Source: Punctularia strigosozonata HHB-11173 SS5 (lineage: Eukaryota; Basidiomycota; Agaricomycetes; Corticiales; Punctulariaceae). Taken from it: a stretch of DNA of 64,000 nucleotides. Positions 10,803-21,107 of this stretch are shown here, in pieces (positions within the stretch are counted from its first letter, which is position 1; each line of letters opens with the position of its first letter). The DNA is taken from assembly GCF_000264995.1 (NCBI RefSeq), contig NW_006767435.1, positions 2,760,612 to 2,824,611 of the forward strand, given 5' to 3'. The position numbers and the translations under genes are program-made. The notes below the pieces were generated by a model. That model saw only the letters and a list, made by a program, of their open reading frames with translations. It was not told where the DNA came from and ran no database searches.

Positions 10803-12019
10803 GTCGGTGATCGTGGATGCAGGGCGTAAGGAAAGGAGCGGGTGAGTAGACTAGAGGGCACTGTAGACTAATCGTCGCAGGTCGTAAGGTAGTGGCAGGT
10901 GGGAGGGGACGAGTGGATGTTCATGTAAGTGCGGGCGTATAATTAGAGCTGGGAGCGGACGTGCCTTGGGTGTGGAATGACGTCGGTGCTTTCTCTGCCT
11001 GGTGCCGTGGCCGGTGGCGGGTGCGCGCGCGGGCAGGCGTGGTCGTCGTCGTCGCACAGTCGCTGGGGGTCGTCCGGGTCGGCGTCGACGTCGGGAGAGG
11101 TCGAGCGAGGGACACCGGGGGATCGCATGACGATACGAAATATGCCCGCGAGGTCCCTGCCGTGGGAAAAGTCCTCTGCCGACGCGGGCCGCCCAGGTCG
11201 AGCATGCAAGTGCCATTCGCGCACAGATCGCTCCTCAGACTACGGAATCGCTCCCGCCACCGTCGCGCTCGGAAATGGCCTGATGTCATCTCGCTCTCGT
11301 GTAACGGAGCCCGGTCAGCGCACTCCAATGCCGTTGTCTGCTCTCATGCAGTGTGCAGCAGCAGACCCAGTCGGGCGCGGAGCTTACTGCTGCGCGACTC
11401 GAGCACGGTCCCTGCACGGGGCTGCCCCGCGTTTCCCCCCCTCGCGTCGGCTCATCTACCTCTGCGTTGTGCATTGTGATGTAGCCCGAAGATCCTTCAG
11501 TACGCCTTGTTTTCAGTTTGTTCATCTCTGTCGATCAACCTCTACACTGGCTCCGCTCAGCGCCGCCCTGAAGGGTCACCGGTTACGAGCGAAAAATGCG
11601 ACGAAACGAAACTTCAACAAGTAAACGAAACGAAACCGCCCGCCCAGAAGGACGCTCAGGGATCGGGCAACCACTCGAACGTGTACCGCGCTCCCCCTAA
11701 CCACCACCATTCACCAGCTTCAGTGGCTGCCTGCCTTGTTCTGGACGCGCGGGGGCGGCCTGCGTTCATCGGTACATTCGAGAAACCTCTCCGCAACCCA
11801 TCGCGTCCTTTCGCAGATCTCTGCGCGCCCAGTACTCTGTCCCGAATGCCGCCCTGTGCCGTCGCCTTTTCCGGAGCATACATGGGACTCTTCCAGACGC
11901 CACCTCCGCCTCGACGCATCAACTCGCGCGCATAGAAGACCTCAACCTGACGTCATGGACGCCCCACTAAACGCCCATACTCCCCGCGCGAGTGCCAGCC
12001 GTGCTCATCATCCTCCGCC
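10803..12019. promoter_or_regulatory. Shared upstream region of two divergent genes
   Basis: A 1.2-kb GC-rich interval between the starts of the DUF2985 gene (minus) and the aldo-keto reductase (plus). ORFs of up to 215 codons exist in it but conflict with each other and show no domain. It must carry both promoters. I see no clear TATA box. Confidence 0.5.
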
Positions 12020-13317
12020 ATGAACCACCCGGACGAAAAGCTGCCGCTACACTACTCAAGCCCGATCGAATCGTCGCGACCGGAGGACGGGCCCGCTGTG
12101 CGCGACGTCTCGCTGGCCTGCCGCTGTCTGGCAGCGGGCCTTGTCAGCTACGCGCTTTACGTCGCCTACGCCTCCTCGCGTGCCTCCCAGTCGGAGCTTC
12201 CGACCCACTTTGCGCTGCCTTCCGGCTCCCAGATCCCCGCCGTCGCCCTAGGTAGGCGCCGCCATCACCCTCTTCTGATCTCAAACGCTGACATCGCCCG
12301 CACCCCGCGCAGGCGTTTGGCGTGCAAAACCCGACGAGGTCATCTCCCCCGTTCAAACAGCTCTTGCCGCCGCTTACCGCCACATCGACGACGCCTGGGC
12401 CTATCACAACGAAGCCGCCGTCGGGCGCGCCGTCAACGCCTCCTTCGTCGACCGCTCCCAGATCTGGATCACCACCAAACTCTGGAACGAGTTTCACCAC
12501 CCGGACGACGTCGAGGCCGCGCTCGACCGCTCGCTCAGCAAGCTTGGCACGGACTACGTCGACCTCTATCTCATGCACTGGCCCGTCGCGTTCAAGAAGG
12601 GCGAAACGCACGACGACGGGTCGCCTGTCATCGACGAAGCGCTCACCGCGGATCCGTACCCGACGTGGCAAAAGCTCGAAGAGATGGTCGAAAAGGGGAA
12701 AGCGCGCAACATCGGCGTTAGCAAGTAAGGTCCTCACGTCCCGTGCCAACGCATGCTCGATATTCATATGAATCCTGTCCCCCCCACTAACCAGCTTCAA
12801 CATCCGCCGCATGCAAAATCTCACCGCTAACCCGCTCAAGATACGCCCGGCCGTGAACCAGGTCGAGCTCAACCTCTTCAATCCCCAGCCAGACCTTCTC
12901 GCTTGGGCACGCGCGAACCACCTCCTTCTCGAGGCCTACTCTCCCCTCGGCTCCCAAGACCGCGTGCGCGATTCGCTCTCCCACCCGGCCGTGCGAGACG
13001 TCGCGCAGGGGCTGGGCATCACACCGGCGCAGGTCGTGCTCTCGTGGCACGTCCAGCGCGGCACCGTCGTTCTCCCCAAGTCGGTCACCCCCGCTCGCGT
13101 CGTCGAAAACCTGCAAGGTGCGATCGGATCCATCGTCGTCGGGTTGTGGATGCGTTTGTTGATCCTCGTGCGACGGCCAGTGACGAGGTTACCTCCTTGG
13201 GCGTTCGAGAAGATCGAGAGCGCGGCGAACGCCCACCAGCCGGAGCGTACCAACAACCCGAGCAAGGACTGGGGCCTCGGATACGACCTCTTCGATGATG
13301 ATCCCTACGACGATTAA
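12020..13317 (+). CDS. Aldo/keto reductase with N-terminal extension
   Basis: Four exons, 12020-12251, 12313-12724, 12795-13117 and 13181-13317, encode 367 aa. The AKR tetrad is complete: Asp and Tyr in AYRHIDDAWAYHNE, Lys in IWITTKLWN, His in VDLYLMHWP. The NADPH-binding end is also typical (VVLPKSVTPARVVENLQ and AHQPERTNNPSKDWG). It should reduce aldehydes or ketones with NADPH; substrate unknown. Unlike the usual ~310-residue enzyme, it begins with about 60 extra residues containing a moderately hydrophobic stretch (CLAAGLVSYALYVAYASS) before FALPSGSQIPAVALG. That may be a membrane anchor or a targeting signal. Confidence 0.92.
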
Positions 13318-13685
13318 GGGCGGATCGTATACTCTACATTGGCTCCGGCATAAAAAATACAGCAGCCTGGTATCACCGCCTTCTATAATGACTGTGCAGT
13401 AGAAAAAAAAAGAGATCTAAGGGTGAGGAGGCATCTAGGAAGATTATGATGATGTACGCGATTATCAAGTTGTGCGATGTATGTCTACGATGTGATATCC
13501 ATCCGATACTAGAATGATCAGCGGCGGTTAACCTGGGTACGAATGCAGAGCAAGGTGTCTATAGGGGTTTCGTTCGACAGAACAACGGGAATGGGATGCT
13601 GGGCGCTATAGACAAATATCCCCGTCAGTTTGCGCATGTTCCGAATGGGTAGTATTCATCAGCCTGGCAGGCTTCCCGTCGATAG
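13318..13685. other. Convergent intergenic region
   Basis: 3' ends of the aldo-keto reductase (plus) and regulator A (minus) face each other. No ORF of note. An A-rich run lies near 13400. Confidence 0.6.
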
Positions 13686-15062
13686 TCACGGCTGGACTGC
13701 GGACCGTTCGTCAGCCTCATAACACCACATCACGGGAGGGAATCGACGTACGCGAAGCGGCCATGTCTCTGAGCTGCACGACGCTCGTCGAGGTCGCTTG
13801 CAGACGCGTAAGCTCCTGTTCGTTCTGCGCTACGTCAAGAAGACGATCTTGTTCTGACAACCGCAGTACCTGAGACATTTCTGTTGCAAACTACGACGCA
13901 TCATCAGCCAAACTGTCTATCGCGCTCATAGACCTGAGCTCACCTGAGCGTACGAAGCGAATTCTGCGGCAAGAACGAGCATAACGAGTCAGTTATGATC
14001 ATATGGTGTCATCATCCGGCACCACGCACCTGCCAGTCGGCCGCTCTTGTACTCTATCCATGCCAAGAGTATCAGCGCGTTCACCAGCTCGACAGAGGGC
14101 TCTGAGGTCTCAAGCCTTCTCATGAGAATCATATTCGCATTGTACGCGTACGTCTCCGCGATAACGTACAGGTCCTGGCCAGAGAACGCAGGTACGGCGT
14201 TGAATCTGAGTAGGTAAGTATCGTCTACTGAACTGCTCGAGACGCAAAGGAAACGACATCGGCGTACGGTATAGCCAATGCGGCAATGCAGTTCGCGATC
14301 AGGTCCGAAAGCGTCCCAGCCCCATACTGTTGTACCACATTCTCGTAGCCCAGGAAAGAGTAATCGGTGCCCATGTGTACAAAGAAGGAGTCTATCAAAG
14401 CGGGCATTACGGATGGATGAGGGCGCGGATGATCTTGCCCGCGCAAATCGGGGTCGAAAAGCAGGACGCAGCCAGGAGGACGTTGGGTGCTATGTAGTCT
14501 GTCAGCGGGTTCATCCAACATGGTATAAATGCACATACCTAGGCTGAGTATCGGCGAGCGCGGGATCAAGGGCCTGCGAGCTGCTGATAATTCTCTGAGT
14601 AAAGCCCTAGTAGAGACGGCGTCAGCAAAGACCATACCTGACTAGCTCTTGTTCTGCGGAGGGTGTGCTCGACCTTGGTGGGGATCCTGCATCTGATGTT
14701 CGAACCGCTATGAGAGCCTTTCGAAGGGGGCGACCCACTTGCGCACCACGAGGACTGGAGCGTCTAGATCCGCTCGGTCGCGAAGGACACCTGAGGCTAC
14801 GCATGCGTTCGACGTAGTACCTCTCCCTGTCCGTGAACGTGCACGGTGTGTTGGACGCGGTACAAGAGGTACACGGCGCGTCCGCCACGGGTTGAACACA
14901 TCTACTTTTCTTGCGACGGCTAATCGGAATACGCGGTCAGCGTCGGGGCCAAGCCTACCCGGGACGGAGCACGCACCAGTTGTCACAAGCGAGAACTAGA
15001 CGCGGACGTTTTTGTCGGCGGTCGTCTCTGTCGGGATCTTCGTAGACAAAGCCAGTAGCCAT
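13686..15062 (-). CDS. Zn2Cys6 regulator A
   Basis: Start ATG at 15062. The binuclear cluster CDNCRRKKSRC...APCTSC...PC is split by an intron after its second Cys codon, as in B and C. A basic linker follows (YYVERMRSL), then a shortened fungal transcription factor middle region (PHPSVMPALIDSFF, CIAALAIPF, LVNALILLAWIEYKSG). A 20-nt exon encodes EFASYAQ and precedes the C-terminus LRLSEQDRLLD...SVVQLRDMAAS. The last intron is uncertain: with it the stop is at 13686, without it at 13717. Zn2Cys6 proteins bind CGG-type half-sites. At about 400 aa it is short for the family. It is one of three tandem paralogues on the same strand. Confidence 0.85.
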
Positions 15063-15971
15063 ACGCACTAGATGCTATCGAACTGACCCGACGCCGAGAG
15101 ACGCGGCCTGGCCTATATACCTCCATGAAGTTGGATCACGTCCTGGTACACCGTGACTCTCATTCATCGGTTTGCTGGTTTGTCATCGGTACTTTGCAAG
15201 GTAGACATCCTCCGACTCAGGTTGCGTTCGGAAGGACCGGCTTGGTCACTGTGTCCCGAAAAGGCAGTCGCTTTCTGGAGCTTCTTACTCAACGGATGAT
15301 GAGTACCGGTGGTCCTTAACGTTGTTGCATAGCTTGCAATGCAGTCATCACCACGACATGTACGCATCACCGATGGTGCTGCATATGCGTCGTTTGAGTC
15401 TCGAAGCTTGACTTTTTGTTCGTGTCGAGGTCGTCAAACCAGGCGACGCGTCAGCGGTCGTAGAGGACTGTTGAAACGAGCGGATGGCGTATGTACGTCG
15501 GGTAAAACTACGCCGATGAATAGCGAAACGGCATAGCCTGGCGCAGATGCTAAGTTGCGCCGTCAACGAGCGAAAGATAGTGCTGCCGACAGGACCTGGT
15601 TAACGCGCGCGGAGGTTCGGTCGGCGCAACCGCGCCTAGCGCTGATTGGCTCGTTTCACGTGGTCCACTCATCATGCACGTCATCCGTGTAGCATTGAAT
15701 GAGTTCGATGTTTCTCTCATAAGCACCGTATGGCTGTAGGCCTTCGATGACAAACTAATTCCGTGTTCTAGAGCGTGAAAGTAGGATATATATTTACATG
15801 ACAATGACGGTTTACTACAGGGCTCCAGCGCTCTATATACACCAAGATGAGATATCTCCATCGCGTCCCAATCTAAAGATATCGCGAAACGGCGACCTGA
15901 ATACGGATACGACGCCGATACAAAGATTATCCAGATCCAGATTACAATTCCAAAATTCCATGCCCGCCAGA
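15063..15971. other. Intergenic between regulators A and B
   Basis: 5' region of A and 3' region of B. Only short ORFs. I see nothing else in it. Confidence 0.6.
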
Positions 15972-17529
15972 TTAAGCGGACGGCATTACGTGCAGATTCA
16001 CGACGCTGCTCCAGGCCGACCGGATGCGGTTTTGCTCCTGAGAAGTGAGAGCCAGCCGGCGGATACCGTCACTGTCTGATATTCCGAGATCGAGGGCGAG
16101 TGACATGGCCATCTGAGCATGCGCTGTGAAGTCTATCCATCACAATGTCAAGCGCGGTATTGTATAGTTGTATGAAATGCTTGCCTGAAGCCTTCCTGCG
16201 TTGATGCGTTGACCATGCAATGAGGATCGTTCCGTATAGATCGTTCAGCGAGCCCAACGTTTGTGCCGAAGATATCAATGACTGCATGCGCATGATTGAG
16301 TACGGGGTTTATGCATATTGAGGAAACCATACCTGTGCCATGTTGCAATACGTGTCGGCAATTTGCTCGCGGTCCTGACCCACGAGGGCAGGGGAGGAAG
16401 CGGTCCTGATGTCAAATCGCGTGAGCTATAGGATTGCTGTGCCATAGCACGCGCTCTTACATGCAGGCTATGGCGGCTATTCCATTCGCCAGCAAAGGGG
16501 ATAGGTTTTGGTTAACGAAGTCGCGAATGACTTCGTCGAAGACAAGGAAACCGCATTGGTTTTGCGCGGTCTCAAAGAAAGATTGGATTAAAATCGGCAT
16601 AAGAGCAGGGTGTGGTTCAGTCGGCCGGACGGGGTTGAACAGCGGCGGGAGCGCGGTGTGCGTGTTGACCGACCTGTTGCTTGCGCCGCCTCTAGCCCTC
16701 AAGCCCCCAGACGGAGCGCTGTTATGCAGATCAGTTTCGTCCATTGTTCCGCGCGGGGTACTGAGTACCTTTGCTCTGCGAGAGCTACATGCGACCTGCT
16801 TGATGGATAAGAAGCGGCCATGCTACCGCTCGGTGACATCGAATCGTAAAATGCGGCATGTGAAAATGCAGGCATTCCAGACGCATGCGCAAAATCACTG
16901 TTGGTCGCGCTAAGCGAATGTATGTCAATATGAGTCAAACTGACCTACACAGAGTAGCTTGCACTGGGCTGCTGAGATGCAAATTCCCCAAGGGTGCTTG
17001 ACCTACTCAGCATGGTTAATGACGGCCACTGCGACAGGTGGACGAGAGAAGCACTTACGGATAAGAATGCCCAAATGGGTCCATAGACTGAGGGACGGTT
17101 GGTGCCGCGAGATTCATCGGCAAAGTGGGAAGCCTCCCGAAAGTGACGGGTTCAGCGCTCCCGGATGCTGCTGAAGCTCGGGAGCTTGGCCTCGAGTGGC
17201 TCAGCGACGACGAAGGTTTTGTGGTGGGCATGATGCGATTCCGTTCACTGTAGTATCGATCTCTGTCCCGGTACTTGCACGTATACCCTGCTTCAATGCA
17301 AGCCTCGCAGGGAGCGCTGGTGTCGCTTTCGCCTTCGCCCGCATTGGGGGCGGGCACGCACTTAATTTTCTTGATGCGGCAGCTGGAAAACGATCGTCAA
17401 ATGTGAGCGAAAGCACAGGGAGGAGGAGGGGGGGACGGACTTGTCGCATGAAGTGACGACCCTCGGGCGTTTTTTACGGGACTCTCGTCCCTGGGGGTTC
17501 TCGAGAACGAACTTGGTGGTGTCTTCCAT
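15972..17529 (-). CDS. Zn2Cys6 regulator B
   Basis: The start METTKF-like leader is at 17529 (MEDTTKFVLENPQG). The zinc cluster is CDNCRIKKIKC...APCEACIEAGYTC, again with an intron between the second and third Cys. A Ser-rich linker follows, then PHPALMPILIQSFFETAQ, LLANGIAAIAC, LYGTILIAWSTHQRRKAS, and the conserved AHAQMAMSLALDLGISD segment ending in WSSVVNLHVMPSA. The intron at 16124-16184 has a GC donor (GCAAGC) and stands where paralogues A and C keep a 20-nt exon. It is probably a sequence-specific activator or repressor; targets are unknown. Its upstream DNA carries one GTGGCTGTG motif. Confidence 0.85.
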
Positions 17530-18484
17530 GGGTGGTGGCGGTGCGCTGCAGTACCATGAGCATGTTCAGAGGTATTTATGCTCGGGGGAGTTTCCAAGGA
17601 AGTAGTCGACGCGTCGCGTTCTAAGCGCGGGGTCGCAATTGCCGTCATCTTTCTGTTCATCCGTCACAGGGGGGGAGTGACAAGCAAGAAACATGGGTGC
17701 TGTGGCTGTGTCATGCGGCCATTTGTCATCGGTTAGTCAAACTCAGCGAAGCACTTGCCCCGGAAATGTCGGCAGCTTGCCTCTCCCACTCGATGCAGTT
17801 GATAGAAGATGGGAGCGGCGGACCTTGCAAGCGCTCGGTCTCCTCTCGGTGCGTTCCCGTGTTCCGCGTATCAGACAGAACTTGGAACAACTGGCGCTAG
17901 CGTGTTGGTCCGTTCATTTCCATTCAGATCCCCGACGTTCATCGAACGCGACCCGAACGGCTTGAAATCAGACATACAGAATCTTTGGGTATGCAGGAGA
18001 AAGAGAGAGCCTCTAAGGATCCACCGGAAGACCAATTCGCCGGATGATTGTGTCACTGTGTAATTGACGGAAGATCTGATGAAGCCGTGGCGGTGCAGTG
18101 GCGATACGCCGAGAAGAAGCTCGCTGTCACGTTCACACGGGAAGGATCACTAATTGGACGGTCCTATGTATCGTGGACTTATCAGGATGGGGTACGATAA
18201 GCATCGGCGGACTGTGCGACGCTCATGGAGCTTCCGCGGTCTCCCGGGATATTGTCAAGAGCTTACACCGTCGACACCATTGGAGGATGAAGAAATCACC
18301 GGTACTGCTTTGATAGTTCTCAATGATTATTGACATATGACTGAGAGCGAAATCCGTTGGTCCATAATAATCAATCAGGAATACAACGTAGGTCTACGGT
18401 GAAACTGTCCCATCCTTTCCTCGACGGTACAAACATTGAACGACGTTTCCAATGCCCCAAGAAATGTGTAAATCGGGATTGTTA
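17530..18484. other. Intergenic between regulators B and C
   Basis: No supported gene; ORFs are under 90 codons. One copy of GTGGCTGTG lies at 17702-17710, 173 bp before the start of B. Confidence 0.6.
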
Positions 18485-20037
18485 TTACTGATAACCGGCG
18501 ACAAGCCGTTTAAGTTGCATCAAACTCGCCCTAGTTGCTTGATCGGCAGCCGATTGCCCCATTAGATTGTCGGAGAGGCCAATTTCCGCTGCTGCGCCCA
18601 AGGCGTACTGGATCCCGTAAACATAGTCATCGTCGTATATGGTTGACACACATACCTGCAGAGTTTTAGACTCGCCTAATCATGAACAGGTCCAGTCAGC
18701 ATCATCCTGGTAATATGGTGGTCAAACAGCTCACCGAGCCGCAGATATTCTGCCCACGCTACCAGAGCGAGAGCCTGTACGCGTGAAAGTGACGGAGGAT
18801 AATCTCGAGATATGTACTGTGGACCACGCTTCAGTGATGAACAATGTATGTAGCGCGTAATGCTGGAGATTCACCTTTACGCATTCTTCATAGGCCTGCG
18901 ACGCCTGTCCTGCGTCAATGCCAGTGAGCGAGAAGGTAGAATGATTTGCGATGCTGAACGGATATAGCAACCGAGCTTCAGTGCGAGTCGGAGGACAACA
19001 ATAGAATGATGACTCACAAGCAGCCCACAGATGCTATCCCGTTTGCTAGCGCGGGATCCGTAGTGTAGCAATCTACCACGGGAGGAAACATGACAAAACC
19101 GCATTCTTGCGACAGGCTCGTCATCACGGAGTTCCAGTACGTGGGCATCAGCGTCGAGTGCGGGAAGAGAGGTTGTGTCGGGTCGAAGAGGGGGAATTGT
19201 CCTGATGGGTATGTCGGTACTTGGGATGATGTGGGATTATGTCTACTACAGAGATTAGCGAAGGCTTGCACAAACGTTTAGTACGTACTGAGTGCTCGAC
19301 CTCGCGTAGGAGTAAGGAGTGTATTTGTTACGCTCTCCGTATATCGCGGGCGAACGACTGGGTAGGTTCGAGTCGTAGTATACCCCAGATATGTCCGGGT
19401 TCGTGTGGTACCGTTGACCCGGGCCTGCGCTCGGGCTGTGGCTCAGTGGGCGGGGGCTACCTGAGGAGGATCCCGAGTAATCCGAACCAGAGCTCGCGCC
19501 GAAGTCCATCTCGATATCACTGAGCAGCGTAAGAATCACCTTATTTTTCGGAGTGGACAATGTTTACCTATAGTACTTCTGAATACTCGAATACTCGAAG
19601 TGAGCGGTCGATTGAGTCGCAGCACTGGGCAGGCCGGACGGAATATATTGAACGCTGCACTTTTGCCGTGTTTTGTAGTCTGCACTCCGCGGGGACGTCC
19701 GTCTGGAGCTCGCGACATGAGAAGATACCGGACGGAGGCTGGGAGGTATCCTGTTACGATCTCTGTAGTACTTGTTCCTGTCGTCGTACGTGCAATGAAG
19801 TCCACCTGCTATACACTGGGCGCAGGGTGCATCCGCGTCCACCGCCACATGGGGCGATGGGGTGCACTTGATCTTTCTAGTGCGACAGCTGGAATAGTCA
19901 TGTAAGTGCCATACTAAGATTATCGGAGGACGTAAATCGAGCGCTCACCCGTCGCAGGAGGTCACCACGCGCGGTCGTTTCTTCCGATCCTGCGCGTTCT
20001 GAGGATCCTCCAAGATAAATCGAGGCTCGGTGCTCAT
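18485..20037 (-). CDS. Zn2Cys6 regulator C
   Basis: Start ATG at 20037. N-terminus RKKRPRVVTSCDGC, then CRTRKIKC...APCAQCIAGGLHC completes the six-Cys cluster. A Ser/Tyr-rich linker follows (NPDISGVYYDSNLPSRSP), then PTQPLFPHSTLMPTYWNSVM, ALANGIASVGC, VQALALVAWAEYLRLG, a 20-nt exon (GESKTLQ) and YALGAAAEIGLSDNLMG to a stop at 18485. Intron positions match A and B, which shows local tandem duplication. A 5-unit heat-shock-like element and four GTGGCTGTG copies lie 0.65-0.95 kb upstream. Role unknown. Confidence 0.86.
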
Positions 20038-20696
20038 GGTGAGGTTCTGCAGACGAAGAGAGTAGTAGAGGAGAGTTTTGGCGTTGGCGCAGGCGCTGGG
20101 ACTCGGTGCAATGGCTGGTGAGAGTATGGGTCAACTGCCATTCGAGGCGCCGAGGGTCACAGTCCTGTGGTATATAGCTGGGCCGGTACGCTGCGGAGGT
20201 TGATTGGCATCTTTCCCGTCTCCCGCCTGGATCTTGCTTCGAAGCCCAGCAACGTATCGGCAAGATACAAACAACGACCAATGGCGTGTGGCTGTGCGGA
20301 GTTTGCGAACGTCTCATCTGAAATCCCGATGATGCTGTCATGTTGGCCATGATGCCAAATGTAATAATGGCCCACACCAGGCGCCGACACAGCCGTAAAT
20401 AAAACAGCTCGTGCATGTCACGACGCTATCTGCTGATGCATTGTGAAACTCAGATAGCACGCGCGCACGCTTGTTCCCGTGGGGACCACCTATCGGCATT
20501 CATCGGTATTGCCAATACACCGTACCATATCACGGAAGTGGGACCAGACTCACCTCGGATGTGCTTTGAAAAGCATCCGGGGGTATTGTCGGACATGAAA
20601 CGTGATCATATCACCGAACAAAGCATCCATCCTAACGCCGCCTATGCGTGAAGCCAAGAATACGACTTGCACCAAATTTGCAGCCTGAGATATCTC

Positions 20697-20726
20697 ATTC
20701 TAGAAGAATTGATTCTAGAAGAATGG
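20697..20726. promoter_or_regulatory. Heat shock element-like site
   Basis: Two tandem 13-bp units ATTCTAGAAGAAT at 15-bp spacing. Read in 5-bp steps this gives nTTCn, nGAAn, nATTn, nTTCn, nGAAn, four of five matching the HSF consensus. It lies 660 bp upstream of regulator C and 380 bp beyond the transporter stop codon. Confidence 0.5.
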
Positions 20727-20826
20727 AACGTGCGCCTCTGGGCAACATGGGGCGACATCTGCCACGCATGGGAAAGAGCGTGCCCCCCGCGGCGCAGATA
20801 CGCAGCGAACGGCAGAGGAGGGTCAG

Positions 20827-20996
20827 GTGGCTGTGACACAATCGATTGCCGGGACACCCGCAGCGCCGGAAGAAGCTCGGTGGCTATACTGTGGCTGTGA
20901 TATTAGCAGGCTTCTGTTCTTCAAGCCGTCTATGAGTGGCTGTGCCCTGAACCCTGCTTGCGCCTCATGCTCGTGCTTTCCCCTTTGGTGGCTGTG
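20827..20996 (+). repeat. Four dispersed copies of GTGGCTGTG
   Basis: Exact 9-mers at 20827, 20891, 20936 and 20988, spaced 64, 45 and 52 bp. A fifth copy lies at 17702 upstream of regulator B. They may be regulator-binding sites. Confidence 0.6.
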
Positions 20997-21107
20997 ACAG
21001 CTTCAAGGGCAGAACGGAAGCCAGTAGGGCGCCCGAAAGCTTGGTAACGCATCACGAGAATACATAGACCGTGGGGTATGAGGAGCGCACCTCCGCTCCT
21101 AGAGAGA

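Larger units (their letters stand above)
20038..21107. promoter_or_regulatory. Upstream region of regulator C with repeated motifs
   Basis: No gene. It contains the heat-shock-like element and the GTGGCTGTG array listed separately, and otherwise short ORFs only. Confidence 0.5.

Noticed and set aside
10977-11624. 215-codon plus-strand ORF between two divergent genes
   Set aside because: GC-rich region with several mutually overlapping ORFs; composition alone explains it and no domain is visible.
12144-12881. 245-codon minus-strand ORF
   Set aside because: Antisense to the aldo-keto reductase exons, whose catalytic tetrad is intact.
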